The notes beneath the pieces were generated by a model. That model ran no database searches. It was not told where the DNA came from and worked only from the letters and a program-made list of their open reading frames with translations. From Hoeflea sp. 108 (GTDB lineage Bacteria > Pseudomonadota > Alphaproteobacteria > Rhizobiales > Rhizobiaceae), in assembly GCF_000372965.1 (NCBI RefSeq), contig NZ_KB890024.1, forward strand, positions 4,552,304 to 4,616,303: a stretch of 64,000 bases of DNA, in the 5' to 3' direction. Positions 1 to 10,460 of the stretch are shown here, in pieces (the first letter of the stretch is position 1; every line of letters begins with the position of its first letter). Both the position numbers and the translations under genes were made by a program.

Positions 1-2
1 GC

Positions 3-68
3 GCCGATGAAGTGGCTGCCAATCGCAAGGCCTGGGTCGACGAGTGGCTCGGCGTGATGAGCAAATAA
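3..68 (+). CDS. thiB: Thiamine ABC transporter substrate-binding protein, C-terminal end (partial)
   Basis: Only the last 21 codons and the TAA stop lie in the window; the 5' part is outside. The visible end reads ADEVAANRKAWVDEWLGVMSK, with an Arg-Lys-Ala-Trp-x-Asp-Glu-Trp stretch resembling the C-terminus of periplasmic thiamine-binding ThiB proteins. The identification depends mainly on context: the next two genes on the same strand are recognisable thiP and thiQ, and thiB-thiP-thiQ is the standard order of the thiamine/thiamine-pyrophosphate importer. A palindromic repeat separates it from thiP. Any TPP riboswitch would be upstream of thiB and cannot be seen. Confidence 0.7.
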   Translation, partial: ADEVAANRKAWVDEWLGVMSK

Positions 69-95
69 GGCCCGAAAGGCTCGAACGTGACCACC

Positions 96-264
96 CTACG
101 TTGCCCCCCTCTGTCCTGCCGGACATCTCCCCCACAAGGGGGGAGATTGGCAGTTGCGCGGCCTTTGCCAATCACGACGGTGACAGAAGAAGCGGCAACG
201 GTGAGGCAACTGATCTCCCCCCTTGTGGAGGAGATGTCCGGCAGGACAGAGGGGGGCAACGTAG
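96..264. repeat. RIME-like palindromic intergenic repeat
   Basis: A long inverted repeat fills the thiB-thiP gap. The left arm starting CTACGTTGCCCCCCTCTGTC (96-130) is matched exactly by its reverse complement at 230-264, and a nested inner pair (CCCACAAGGGGGGAGAT against ATCTCCCCCCTTGTGG) continues the hairpin. A short non-palindromic middle lies at about 148-210. The structure resembles the RIME-type mosaic palindromes scattered in Rhizobiales genomes. It could fold in the thiBPQ mRNA and alter the ratio of binding protein to permease; that role is inference. Confidence 0.8.
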
Positions 265-317
265 AGTACAGCGTAGCCGCTCTGCGTCATGCACGCTCCA
301 AACGCGTCTAGCCCGGC

Positions 318-1934
318 ATGCGCATTCCCCCCACCGACTCTCGCATCATAGCCGGCATCCTTGCGCTGGTGGCCATCGGCATGCTGATCGGTGGCGCATT
401 CGTCGGGCTCGGCATCGAGGCCTGGCGCAATCCCGAAGGCGCCTATGCCGCCTTCGACAGCTACCTTTTTCGCGTCGCGCGTTTCACCATCTGGCAGGCG
501 CTGCTGTCGATGCTGCTGTCGGTGGCCCCGGCAATCCTCGTCGCCCGCGCGCTTGCCCGCCATCCCGCTTTTCCCGGCCGTGGGCTGATCCTGCGCCTGT
601 TTGCCGTGCCGCTGGCACTCCCGGCGATCGTCGCCGCACTCGGCATTCTCACGCTTTACGGCCGTGCCGGTTACTTCGCCGCTCCATTGAGCGCACTGAG
701 CGGAGGCACATGGCCGGGCGTCTATGGTCTGTCCGGCATCCTGGTCGCGCATGTGTTCTTCAACATGCCACTGGCGACGCGGCTTTTGCTGGAGGCGCTG
801 CAGACCGTGCCATCAGACCAGTGGCGGTTGGCGAGCCAGCTTGGCATGGGGGCGCGCGCCAGCTTCCGACTGATCGAATGGCCGGCGGTACGTGCGGCCC
901 TCCCCGGCGTTGCCGGGCTGGTGTTCATGCTCTGCGTCACCTCCTTCACCATTGTGCTGACGCTCGGCGGCGGACCGGCGGCAACCACGCTGGAGGTGGC
1001 TATCTACCAGGCTCTGCGCTTCGACTTCGACCCTGCGCGGGCTGTCGCCCTGACGCTGCTTCAGATCGGCTTGACCGCGGGGATCGTGCTCACCCTGATG
1101 CGGCTCGGCGCCAACACCACTGGCGACGCCAATCTGTCGGTGGCGCGGCGCAGCTACATCGAGGCCGGGCCAGGCGAAAAGGTCCTGAACATCGTGGTGA
1201 TAGTGGCCGCCCTCGTCTTCGTTGGCGGGCCGATGGCAGCAACAGTGGTGTCGGGTCTCGAAGCCGACCTCGCCCGCCTTGCCACCGAAGCGTCGGTTCA
1301 TCGCGCCACGCTGACCAGCCTTGTCTTCGCCTCGATCTCGGCAACGCTGGCCTGCGCTCTTTCGCTATCGCTCGTCATGGCCCGGCGGGTTCTCGCCACC
1401 TCCAGATCCGACGGCAAGGGATCGCTGCTCGAGCGGCTGACCGACACCGGCGCCGGCTTCGTGCTGGTGGTGCCGCCTGTCGTTGTCGGCGCAGGCTGGT
1501 TCGTGCTGGTGCGGCAGTCAGTCGATGTCTTCGCGCTCGCGCCCTTCATGGTGGTGACCGTCAATGCCGTCATGGCGATGCCCTTTGCCGTGCGCGCCAT
1601 CCGCCCGGCCCACGACGCGGCGGCCGAGCGCCATGAATGGCTCTGCGCGCAGCTCGGCATTTCCGGCTGGAACCGGCTGCGGCTGATCGACTGGCCGGTG
1701 TTGCGGCGGCCGCTCGCGACAGCGTTTGCCTTTGCCACAGCGCTTTCGCTCGGCGATCTCGGCGTCATCGCACTGTTCGGCAGCGACGCCGTGCAGACGC
1801 TGCCCTATCTTCTGCTCGCCCGCATGGGCAGCTACCGCACCGCGGACGCAGCCGGCCTGGCACTGATGCTCGGGCTCCTGTGCCTTGCCTTGATGATGCT
1901 GGCCGACCGCCTCGGCAAGGAGACCTCCAGATGA
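318..1934 (+). CDS. thiP: Thiamine ABC transporter permease ThiP
   Basis: Inner-membrane permease of the thiamine/TPP importer, 538 aa, which is the usual length for ThiP. It is a tandem of two homologous permease halves, each with about six hydrophobic segments. Each half carries an EAA-type cytoplasmic loop that docks on the ATPase: [16 protein letters not shown] near residues 174-189 and [16 protein letters not shown] near residues 443-458. The ATG lies about 50 nt after the palindromic repeat. The stop overlaps the thiQ start (ATGA), so the two genes are translationally coupled. Expected partners are ThiB in the periplasm and ThiQ in the cytoplasm. The assignment rests on architecture plus the thiQ neighbour; iron(III) permeases of the FbpB type have the same fold and are the main alternative. 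Confidence 0.88.
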   Translation: MRIPPTDSRIIAGILALVAIGMLIGGAFVGLGIEAWRNPEGAYAAFDSYLFRVARFTIWQALLSMLLSVAPAILVARALARHPAFPGRGLILRLFAVPLALPAIVAALGILTLYGRAGYFAAPLSALSGGTWPGVYGLSGILVAHVFFNMPLATRLLLEALQTVPSDQWRLASQLGMGARASFRLIEWPAVRAALPGVAGLVFMLCVTSFTIVLTLGGGPAATTLEVAIYQALRFDFDPARAVALTLLQIGLTAGIVLTLMRLGANTTGDANLSVARRSYIEAGPGEKVLNIVVIVAALVFVGGPMAATVVSGLEADLARLATEASVHRATLTSLVFASISATLACALSLSLVMARRVLATSRSDGKGSLLERLTDTGAGFVLVVPPVVVGAGWFVLVRQSVDVFALAPFMVVTVNAVMAMPFAVRAIRPAHDAAAERHEWLCAQLGISGWNRLRLIDWPVLRRPLATAFAFATALSLGDLGVIALFGSDAVQTLPYLLLARMGSYRTADAAGLALMLGLLCLALMMLADRLGKETSR

Positions 1935-2656
1935 CGGCAAAAGGCGAGGCGGTGCAGCTCGACCGCATGGTGTTCAGCTATGGCGAGACCATGGTAGCCT
2001 TCGACACGACCTTCGCGGCAGGCGAGATCACCGCGATCATGGGCCCGAGCGGCGCGGGCAAGTCGACGCTTCTCAATCTCGTCGCCGGCTTCGAGACACC
2101 GCGCGAAGGGCGTGTGCTGATCGGCGGCGCCGACGTCAGCTGCGCACCGCCCTCGGCACGCCCCGTGTCCATGGTGTTCCAGGAGAACAATCTTTTCGCC
2201 CATCTCGACATCGCCAGGAACGTCGGGCTCGGCCGCTCGCCCTCGCTACGGCTCTCGGCCCACGACCGCATGGACGTCGCCGAAGCGCTGGCGCGAGTAG
2301 GCCTTGCCGGCATGGAGCAGCGGCTGCCCCGCGAGCTGTCAGGCGGCGAGCGCCAGCGGGTGGCACTTGCCCGCGTTCTGGTGCGCGACCGCCCGGTGCT
2401 GCTGCTGGACGAACCGTTTGCCTCGCTTGGTCCAGCCTTGCGCGCCGACATGCTGGAGCTGGTGGTCAGCGTTCATGCCGAACGCCAGATGACCGTGCTT
2501 TTCGTGACACACCAGCCGGAAGACGCGCGAAAACTGGCGCAAAACATGGTTTTTGTCGAAGCCGGCGCCATTGTGGCTACCGGCAAGACACCTGATTTCT
2601 TTGATGAATCTGGACCCGAGGCGTTCCGCCGCTATATCGGAGACGAAAGGCGATGA
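1931..2656 (+). CDS. thiQ: Thiamine ABC transporter ATP-binding protein ThiQ
   Basis: ATPase of the thiamine importer, 241 aa. Walker [10 protein letters not shown] is at residues 38-46, the ABC signature LSGGE at 136-140 and Walker B VLLLDEP at 156-162, followed by the switch histidine in VTHQPEDA. The short length without a C-terminal regulatory domain fits ThiQ rather than the longer FbpC/PotA ATPases. The ATG at 1931 is chosen because it sits in the ATGA overlap with thiP; the frame stays open further upstream, but that part lies inside thiP. About 190 nt without a recognised element follow before the next gene. Confidence 0.9.
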   Translation: MTAKGEAVQLDRMVFSYGETMVAFDTTFAAGEITAIMGPSGAGKSTLLNLVAGFETPREGRVLIGGADVSCAPPSARPVSMVFQENNLFAHLDIARNVGLGRSPSLRLSAHDRMDVAEALARVGLAGMEQRLPRELSGGERQRVALARVLVRDRPVLLLDEPFASLGPALRADMLELVVSVHAERQMTVLFVTHQPEDARKLAQNMVFVEAGAIVATGKTPDFFDESGPEAFRRYIGDERR

Positions 2657-2845
2657 CATAATCACGGCACATTGCCCGGAAGCCGACATAATTTACGGTC
2701 AAATCGCCGCACAAGTGAAACAAGACTTGTTGTGTCGGCAAGGGGAGTATGGCTAGGTCCATGCTATGCCCGCGGGTACTGCTTCGCCTCTGCCCGGACC
2801 TGAAAGGAACCTGCCCTGCCTACCCGCCGCCATGGCCATATCGAG

Positions 2846-4321
2846 ATGAGCACGCCCCGCCGCACGCGACTAGCCCTCGCGGTTGCGCTGTCGGCGTTTG
2901 TCGCCGGCTGCCAGCCGTTCAACTCGAGCGACCTGCGCGAACAGGGCTTCCAGCCGTCCAACAATCCGGTGACGGTCGACAATGTAACGCGCAACGACAA
3001 GCTGGCCGAGATCGCCAAGGCACAGCACCCACGCATTCTCGCCACCTATGGCGGCGAATATTCGGACCCCAAGCTTGAGCGCATGGTCGCCAAGGTCGTC
3101 GGCAGCCTGACGACGGTTTCGGACAATCCGAACCAGACCTATCGCATCACCATCCTGAATTCGCCCAACGTCAACGCCTTCGCGCTGCCGGGCGGCTATC
3201 TCTACGTAACCCGCGGCCTCCTGGCTCTCGCCAACGATTCGGCCGAGCTCGCCGCCGTCATCGCCCACGAGATGGGCCATGTGACCGCAAACCATGGCGT
3301 CCAGCGCCAGCAGAAGGAAGCCGAGGAAGTGCTGGCGACCAAGGTCGTCACCGACGTGCTCGGCGAAAGCCCCACCGCCAAGGCGGCATTGATCCGAGGC
3401 AAGCTCAGGCTGGCGCAGTTCTCGCGCAACCAGGAGCTCGAGGCCGACGGCATCGGCATCAAGATGAGCGGCCAGGCCGGCTATGATCCGTTCGCCGCCG
3501 GACGCTTCCTGCAGTCGATGGCCGCCTACAGCGACCTGCGCTCGGTCAGTGGCGCCACCGACGCCAGCCTCGACTTCCTGGCGAGCCACCCCAACGCACC
3601 GCAGCGCATCGACCTGGCGCAGCGCCATGCCCGCCAGTTCGGCGCACCTGGCATCGGCAAGCGCGACCGCGATTCCTTCCTGGCCGGCATCGACGGGCTT
3701 TTGTTCGGCGACACGCCAGATGAAGGCTACGTGCGCGGCACGACCTTCCTGCATCCGAAGCTCGGCATTTCCTTCTCGGTGCCGCAGGGCTTCGTCATCG
3801 ACAATACGGCCGCCGCCGTCACTGCAACCGGCCCGGGCAACATGGCCATCCGCTTCGACGGCGTGACCATCGACAGCAGGCTGTCGCTGTCCGACTACGT
3901 TCGCAGCGGCTGGGTGGCCGGGCTCGATTCGGCCACGGTGCGCACCGAGACGATCAATGGCAACGAAGCCGCCTTCGCTCGCGCCAGCGCCGAAGGCTGG
4001 CAGTTCGACATCGTGGTGATCCGCGCCGGCGCCCAGGTCTATCGCCTGCTGACGGCGGCCCCCACCGCCAGCACCGATCTCGACAGCGTTGCGCGCACGG
4101 TTAGCTCCAGCTTCCACGTCATGACCCCGGCGGAGAAGGCAGCGCTCAAGCCGCTGCGCATCCGCGTCGTCACGGTTCAGCCGGGCCAGACCATGGGTTC
4201 GCTTGCCGCTGGCATGGTCGGCGTCGACCGCAAGCTCGATCTGTTCAGGGTGTTGAACGGCCTCGCGCCAGGCGCCACCGTTTCGGTCGGCGACAAGGTC
4301 AAGGTCATTACCGACAGGTAG
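2846..4321 (+). CDS. M48 family metalloprotease lipoprotein with LysM-like C-terminus
   Basis: Predicted Zn-dependent protease of the BepA/LoiP (M48) class, 491 aa. Residues 1-22 form a lipoprotein signal with lipobox FVAGC (lipidated Cys22), so it should be anchored in the envelope and face the periplasm. The zinc motif HEMGH is at residues 141-145 and the third ligand is in the ELEAD segment (about 197-201). The last ~60 residues (VQPGQTMGSLAAG ... VGDKVKVI) look like a LysM or SH3-like wall-binding module. Periplasmic M48 proteins of this kind degrade or fold misassembled outer-membrane proteins; that role is taken from the family. It converges with rpoH, only 7 nt separating the two stops. 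Confidence 0.85.
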   Translation: MSTPRRTRLALAVALSAFVAGCQPFNSSDLREQGFQPSNNPVTVDNVTRNDKLAEIAKAQHPRILATYGGEYSDPKLERMVAKVVGSLTTVSDNPNQTYRITILNSPNVNAFALPGGYLYVTRGLLALANDSAELAAVIAHEMGHVTANHGVQRQQKEAEEVLATKVVTDVLGESPTAKAALIRGKLRLAQFSRNQELEADGIGIKMSGQAGYDPFAAGRFLQSMAAYSDLRSVSGATDASLDFLASHPNAPQRIDLAQRHARQFGAPGIGKRDRDSFLAGIDGLLFGDTPDEGYVRGTTFLHPKLGISFSVPQGFVIDNTAAAVTATGPGNMAIRFDGVTIDSRLSLSDYVRSGWVAGLDSATVRTETINGNEAAFARASAEGWQFDIVVIRAGAQVYRLLTAAPTASTDLDSVARTVSSSFHVMTPAEKAALKPLRIRVVTVQPGQTMGSLAAGMVGVDRKLDLFRVLNGLAPGATVSVGDKVKVITDR

Positions 4322-4328
4322 TTTCAGC

Positions 4329-5198
<870 letters not shown>

Positions 5199-5457
5199 GA
5201 CACAGTCTCTCGATGCGTTGCCTAGCTGACGCGGCCTCCGCCATCAAATGCGGTCCCGCACGGCAAATAACGCGGCATCGCAGCGAATGTTCCGCACTGC
5301 AAAACGGGCCGAAACCGGGAGGTGGATTGAAATTCCAAGATGACGCCATATTTGAAATTCCATTCCTTATGCCGATCAGGCGCTTCTGACAGATTGCCGC
5401 CAATCACAACGCTCCCGGCCCAAACGCGGCCGGTCTAAGAAATCGGGATCACAGACC

Positions 5458-6231
5458 ATGAACTGGTTGAAATCGCTGGCCGTTGCCGCAACGCTCCAGA
5501 TCGCAGCCGTAGCCGCCGCTCATGCCGGCGAGAACCTCGACCAGATCAAGTCTGCCGGAGTGTTCAAGATCGGCACCGAGGGCACCTATGCGCCCTTCAC
5601 CTATCACGACGCCTCGGGCGCGCTCGTCGGCTTCGACGTCGAGATCGGCAAGGAGATCGCCAAGCGCCTCGGCGTCAAGGCAGAGTTCCTGGAAGGCAAG
5701 TGGGACGGCCTGATCGCCGGCATCGACGCCAAGCGTTATGACGCCGTCATCAACCAGGTCGGCATCACCGAGGCGCGCAAGGCGAAATACGACTTCTCCG
5801 AGCCCTATATCGCCTCCAAGGCCGTGCTCATCGTCAGCGGCAAGAACGCCGACATCAAGGACTTTGCCGACCTCAAGGGCAAGAAGTCGGCTCAGTCGCT
5901 GACCAGCAACTTCGGCAAGATCGCCGAGAAGAATGGCGCAGAGCTGGTCGGCACCGACGGCTTCGACCAGTCGATCCAGCTGGTGCTGAACGGCCGCGCC
6001 GACGCCACCATCAACGACAGCCTGTCCTTCTACGACTTCAAGAAGCACAAGCCCGATGCCGACGTGAAGATCGTGGCCGAGGAAGAGAAGGCCGACTATT
6101 CCGGCGTGATCGTACGCAAGGGCGACCCGGAGCTGGTGGCGGCAATCAACAAGGCGCTGGCCGAGATCAAGGCCGACGGCACCTACAAGAAGATTTCCGA
6201 GACCTATTTCGGCGCTGACGTCTCGCAGTAA
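5458..6231 (+). CDS. Amino-acid ABC transporter substrate-binding protein
   Basis: Periplasmic solute-binding protein of the polar amino-acid family (SBP_bac_3), 257 aa. A Sec signal peptide covers residues 1-23, with cleavage expected after AHA. The mature protein has the typical opening of the family (FKIGTEGTYAPFTY, then GFDVEIGKEIAKRLG) and the conserved AVINQVGITEARK motif. The overall look is closest to cystine/glutamine-type binding proteins (FliY/TcyJ-like), but the substrate cannot be fixed from sequence alone. It is the first gene of a three-gene importer and is separated from the permease by 135 nt with a hairpin, a common way to make binding protein in excess. Confidence 0.88.
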   Translation: MNWLKSLAVAATLQIAAVAAAHAGENLDQIKSAGVFKIGTEGTYAPFTYHDASGALVGFDVEIGKEIAKRLGVKAEFLEGKWDGLIAGIDAKRYDAVINQVGITEARKAKYDFSEPYIASKAVLIVSGKNADIKDFADLKGKKSAQSLTSNFGKIAEKNGAELVGTDGFDQSIQLVLNGRADATINDSLSFYDFKKHKPDADVKIVAEEEKADYSGVIVRKGDPELVAAINKALAEIKADGTYKKISETYFGADVSQ

Positions 6232-6244
6232 GCGGTCCTCCCCC

Positions 6245-6283
6245 AAAAAGGGGCGGCGGGCCATCAGGCGGCCGCCCTTTTTC
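6245..6283 (+). terminator. Intercistronic hairpin after the binding-protein gene
   Basis: AAAAAGGGGCGGC ... GCCGCCCTTTTT forms a GC-rich stem with a T-run on its 3' side, 14 nt after the binding-protein stop. It probably terminates part of the transcripts, or protects the upstream mRNA 3' end, so that permease and ATPase are made in lower amounts. Confidence 0.65.
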
Positions 6284-6366
6284 AGTTTCTTCATTTTTCC
6301 CAATGAACTCGCCCGGAAAATCTGCGATTTTCCGGGCTCGTCTATTGTGGGGAGGGAGCATTCATC

Positions 6367-7043
6367 TTGCCACACTGGCTTCAACTGATGCTGGATTCGC
6401 TTGGCCCGCTGCTGTGGGCCGCGCTCGTCTTCACCGCGCCACTCACGCTGCTGTCATTCGCCCTCGGCCTGACCGTCGGGCTGGGCGCAGCCCTTGCCCG
6501 GCTGTTTGGCCCTGGCTGGCTATCGGCCATCGTGCGCTTCTATGTCTGGATCATCCGCGGCACGCCGCTTCTTGTGCAGCTGTTCCTGATCTTCTACGGC
6601 CTGCCCAGCATCGGCATCGTACTCGACGCCTTCCCGGCGGCCCTCATCGGCTTCACGCTCAACATCGGCGCCTATTCCTCCGAGATCATCCGCGCCGTCA
6701 TCACTTCGGTGCCCAAGGGCCAGTGGGAAGCGGCCTATTCGATCGGCATGACCTGGAGCCAGGCGATGCGGCGCACCATCCTGCCGCAGGCGGCGCGCGT
6801 GGCGGTACCGCCGCTCTCCAACACCTTTATCTCACTGGTCAAGGACACCTCGCTTGCCGCCGCCATCACCGTGCCGGAGATGTTCCAGGCGGCCCAACGC
6901 ATCGTCGCCACCACCTACGAGCCGCTCATCCTCTACGTCCAGGCGGCGATCCTCTACCTCGCCATGAGCTCGGTGCTGTCTGCCCTGCAGGTCAGGCTTG
7001 AAAAGCGGCTCAACCGCTATGGCGGCTTCCTGGAGGCGCGCAC

Positions 7044-7047
<4 letters not shown>
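6367..7047 (+). CDS. Amino-acid ABC transporter permease
   Basis: Inner-membrane permease of the His/Glu/Gln/Arg family, 226 aa with about five hydrophobic segments. The family motif RGTPLLVQLF is near residues 57-66 and the EAA-type loop (EAAYSIGMTWSQAMRRTILPQA) lies near 122-143. The start is read as TTG at 6367 because a strong ribosome-binding sequence GGGAGGGAG (about 6350-6358) lies 8-10 nt upstream and no ATG is well placed; the protein then begins MPHWLQ. Its 3' end overlaps the ATPase gene by 4 nt. It should work as a homodimer with the preceding binding protein and the following ATPase. Confidence 0.87.
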
Positions 7048-7814
<767 letters not shown>

Positions 7815-7834
7815 AGCCCCGCGCCAACCAGTCG

Positions 7835-8392
7835 TCAGAACGAGATTTCGGCCGCCCGGCGGACTTCGATCACGGCATTGCCGGCGTCAAAGCCGTCGAG
7901 TGTCTCGTTGTGGTGGGCAATGATGTCGACATGGGCAAGATTTGCCGAGTCGGCGGTCGTGTGGCCATCGGCGACCAGCGTGACGTCATAGCCGAGCGAC
8001 ACGGCGCGCCGCACCGTCGTGTCGACGCAGAACTGGGTCATGCAACCGCCGACGACCAGATGGGAGATCCCCAGCGCCTCGAGCCGGATGACCAGCTCCG
8101 TCTCGTGAAACGAGTCCGAACTCTTCTTGCGAACCAGAACATCGCCAGGCTGCGGCGCAAGTTCCGGCCGAACTTGCCAACCCTCGGTCCCGACCGCCAG
8201 CCGGTGACCATCAGGGCCGTCATGCTGGATGACGACGACCGGCACGCCGGAGGCTCGCGCCTTGTTCTGGAGATTACGCAGCCTGGCCACCACCTCTTCG
8301 AGCGCGGCGTCGATGACGGGCTGTCGCCCGGCCGTCCCCTTGTCCTTGAGGATCGCATTCTGCACGTCGATGATAAGAAGCGCCTTGCCCAT
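7835..8392 (-). CDS. Isochorismatase-family cysteine hydrolase
   Basis: Predicted cytoplasmic hydrolase of the isochorismatase/nicotinamidase fold, 185 aa. The N-terminal strand ALLIIDVQNAI carries the catalytic Asp9; a Lys in the VRKKSSDSF segment (about 89-90) and Cys122 in GGCMTQFCVDTTVR complete the Asp-Lys-Cys triad. The start at 8392 is preferred because family members begin with MxKALLIIDVQ; the open frame upstream to 8611 has no family similarity. The substrate is unknown; relatives include amidases and N-carbamoylsarcosine hydrolases. It converges with the amino-acid ABC operon and is 255 nt from carD. Confidence 0.85.
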   Translation of the reverse strand: MGKALLIIDVQNAILKDKGTAGRQPVIDAALEEVVARLRNLQNKARASGVPVVVIQHDGPDGHRLAVGTEGWQVRPELAPQPGDVLVRKKSSDSFHETELVIRLEALGISHLVVGGCMTQFCVDTTVRRAVSLGYDVTLVADGHTTADSANLAHVDIIAHHNETLDGFDAGNAVIEVRRAAEISF

Positions 8393-8597
8393 CTGCTGTC
8401 CCGTCCCGAACCGGCCATGTTTAGCCTCGGATACAGCAAATCCACCCGTCTCCCTAGCGCCCCCAAAACAAAAGCTGCCTGAGGGCCCCAAGCATGTCAG
8501 CAACTCAACCAAGCACAGGCTGCCGGCAGTGAACCAAGTGTTTTCAGGCCTGGAGGCCTCAAGGCAGGGCGCGCAACAATCCCTCACCCCACAAACA

Positions 8598-8624
8598 AAA
8601 AACCCGGCCATTGGCCGGGTTTTT
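8598..8624 (-). terminator. Rho-independent terminator downstream of carD
   Basis: AAAAACCCGGCCA/TGGCCGGGTTTTT is a perfect inverted repeat flanked by A and T runs. It lies 24 nt past the carD stop on the minus strand. Because the runs are symmetric it could act in both directions. Confidence 0.85.
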
Positions 8625-8647
8625 CATAATGGAACTGCAAAGCCTGA

Positions 8648-9232
8648 TCAGGCAGCTTCTTCCTGCTCGGCGTCGGCTTCCTCATTGTCGGCCTTGGTAC
8701 CGCGCTTCGGACCCTTGTTGAGGTTGGTCTCGATGAGACGAACGGCCTCGGTCTCCGACATGCGGTTCACGGCAGCGATCTCGCGGGCCATGCGGTCGAG
8801 CGCGGCTTCATAAAGCTGGCGCTCGGAATAAGACTGCTCCGGCTGGTTGTCGGCACGGTAGAGGTCGCGCACGACTTCCGAAATCGAGATCAGGTCGCCG
8901 GAATTGATCTTTGCATCATATTCCTGCGCACGGCGCGACCACATGGTGCGCTTGACGCGCGCGCGGCCCTGCACGACCTTCAAAGCGCGATCGACATAGT
9001 CAGTCTCCGACAGTTTGCGCATGCCGATGGAGGTCGCCTTGGCGACCGGCACCTTGAGGCGCATCTTGTCCTTCTGGAAATCGATCACGAACAGTTCAAG
9101 CTTGTGTCCCGCCACTTCCTGCTCGTCGATGGATACGATCTGGCCGACGCCATGCGCCGGGTAGACGATATACTCGCCGGTCTTGAAACCGTGACGTGCT
9201 GCGGATTTCTTCTGCGGGATGGAAGTTGCCAT
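8648..9232 (-). CDS. carD: CarD family transcriptional regulator
   Basis: RNA-polymerase-binding regulator of the CarD/CdnL type, 194 aa. The N-terminal CarD/TRCF domain (residues ~14-75, with YIVYPAHGVGQIVSID) normally binds the RNAP beta subunit, and the helical C-terminal domain (~80-170) contacts the upstream edge of the transcription bubble. The tail is Glu/Asp/Ala rich. In alphaproteobacteria CarD supports rRNA and housekeeping transcription initiation; that role is taken from the family. It has its own terminator and a 353-nt upstream gap, so it is probably monocistronic. Confidence 0.92.
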   Translation of the reverse strand: MATSIPQKKSAARHGFKTGEYIVYPAHGVGQIVSIDEQEVAGHKLELFVIDFQKDKMRLKVPVAKATSIGMRKLSETDYVDRALKVVQGRARVKRTMWSRRAQEYDAKINSGDLISISEVVRDLYRADNQPEQSYSERQLYEAALDRMAREIAAVNRMSETEAVRLIETNLNKGPKRGTKADNEEADAEQEEAA

Positions 9233-9585
9233 ACGCCCTGAACTCCTTCTTTAACACCGACCCGCCGAGGCCGGCTAACGAGGGTGGCCGCTAACGCGAC
9301 CTTGTGCCGCACGACAATCGACCCCCATTCGGAGAGCTTGGACCGGCAACAGCAAAAAACTGTAAACGCCGTCCCAGATTGCTCTGGTCCGAAATGGGGT
9401 TGTCACCTTTCAGTGAAATAGGCTTCGCGCCATGATCGACGTTGTGTCACCGGCATGTTGACCAAGCCCTAACACAAAAAGTCGCAAGAATCAAGGTTTT
9501 GCTGCATACGCGAACACCGGCCCGCGTCAAGTCACGACTGCGGTGCGCAAACTTGTCGATGTGGCGCCCCGGGGCGCCGCAGCCT
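9233..9585. other. Intergenic region between fdxA and carD
   Basis: 353 nt without a supportable gene. It must hold the carD promoter and the 3' end of the fdxA transcript. No clear hairpin with a T-run and no palindromic operator was seen; the part nearest carD (9233-9260) is the probable leader. Confidence 0.6.
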
Positions 9586-9924
9586 TCAGTTGCCTTCGCC
9601 GGGCTCGGCCGAGAAGTACTGCTCGAACTTGCCTTCGACGCCGTCGAACTCTTTTGCCTCGGGCAGCTCAGGCTTCTTGACGGTCAGGTTCGGCCACTTG
9701 CTGGCGTATTCGGTATTGATCTGGAGCCACTTGTCCAGGCCCGGCTCGGTGTCCGGCTTGATGGCGTCAGCCGGGCATTCCGGCTCGCAGACGCCGCAGT
9801 CGATGCACTCGTCGGGATGGATGACGAGCATGTTCTCGCCTTCGTAGAAGCAATCGACCGGACAGACCTCGACGCAATCGGTGTACTTGCACTTGATGCA
9901 ATTGTCGGTGACGACGTAGGTCAT
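9586..9924 (-). CDS. fdxA: 7Fe ferredoxin FdxA
   Basis: Small electron carrier with one [3Fe-4S] and one [4Fe-4S] cluster, 112 aa. The cysteines occur as C9, C12, C17, C21, C25 and then C40-x2-C43-x2-C46-x3-C50. By comparison with Azotobacter-type 7Fe ferredoxins, C9/C17/C50 should hold the 3Fe cluster and C21/C40/C43/C46 the 4Fe cluster. The C-terminal ~50 residues ([18 protein letters not shown]) match the extension of the FdxA family. The ATG at 9924 ([10 protein letters not shown]) is the family start; the open frame upstream is not conserved-looking. It lies in the same direction as the S4 and helicase genes, 147 nt downstream of them. Confidence 0.92.
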   Translation of the reverse strand: MTYVVTDNCIKCKYTDCVEVCPVDCFYEGENMLVIHPDECIDCGVCEPECPADAIKPDTEPGLDKWLQINTEYASKWPNLTVKKPELPEAKEFDGVEGKFEQYFSAEPGEGN

Positions 9925-10071
9925 GCGGTAGGCTCCGGGACTTCCCGTACGGGCGAACTTTGACGGTGAGGTAGACCCTTTGTCGGGCTCTTGCAAGGGC
10001 GGCCATTGCGCGCAAGGCCGCCTTGGCGGAACGACTTTCTCATCTTGGCCCAGTTCGGCTCAGATGATGCT

Positions 10072-10455
10072 TCAATCGCCCCGCAAGCGGTCGGTGGCGC
10101 GGCGTTCACGCTTGGTCGGCCGACCGCTTCCGGCCTCGCGCAGCGGCGGCAGCGCATCGGGTGGAGCCTCGCCCTTGGGCGTTGGCGCCGGCGACAGGTC
10201 TTCATAGAGCCGCCTCGCCTCTTCGGCTGGGCCGCGCCGGTCACCCGGCAGCGTCACCTTGTAGACCAGGATACGACGGTCGAGCGTTATGGTCAGCACA
10301 TCGCCGGTCTTGACGATGTCGGATGCCTGGTCGAGCTTCTGGCCGTTCAGCCTGACACCGCCGCCCTGCACCAGCTTGGCCGCCAGCGACCGCGACTTGA
10401 CCGCGCGCGAGAAGAACAGCCACTTGTCGATGCGCTGTCTTCCCTCGCCGGCCAA
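10072..10455 (-). CDS. S4-domain RNA-binding protein (Hsp15-like)
   Basis: Predicted RNA-binding protein, 127 aa. The S4 fold is at residues ~6-55 (RIDKWLFFSRAVKSRSLAAKL, then GGVRLNGQKLD), followed by a basic, proline-rich tail. Hsp15 (HslR) of E. coli has the same layout and rescues stalled 50S subunits carrying nascent chains; alphaproteobacterial relatives are often annotated as RNA-binding S4 domain proteins. The start is read as TTG at 10455, giving MAGEGRQRIDKW; there is no ATG at this place. The gap to the upstream helicase stop is only about 5 nt, so the two genes are co-transcribed and probably translationally coupled, suggesting a shared role in RNA metabolism. Confidence 0.82.
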   Translation of the reverse strand: MAGEGRQRIDKWLFFSRAVKSRSLAAKLVQGGGVRLNGQKLDQASDIVKTGDVLTITLDRRILVYKVTLPGDRRGPAEEARRLYEDLSPAPTPKGEAPPDALPPLREAGSGRPTKRERRATDRLRGD

Positions 10456-10460
10456 GTGGG

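Noticed and set aside
44..1636. A 530-codon open frame overlapping thiP in another frame
   Set aside because: Composition is Arg/Ala/Pro rich with no domain; thiP in the overlapping frame is clearly the gene. High GC produces such long shadow frames.
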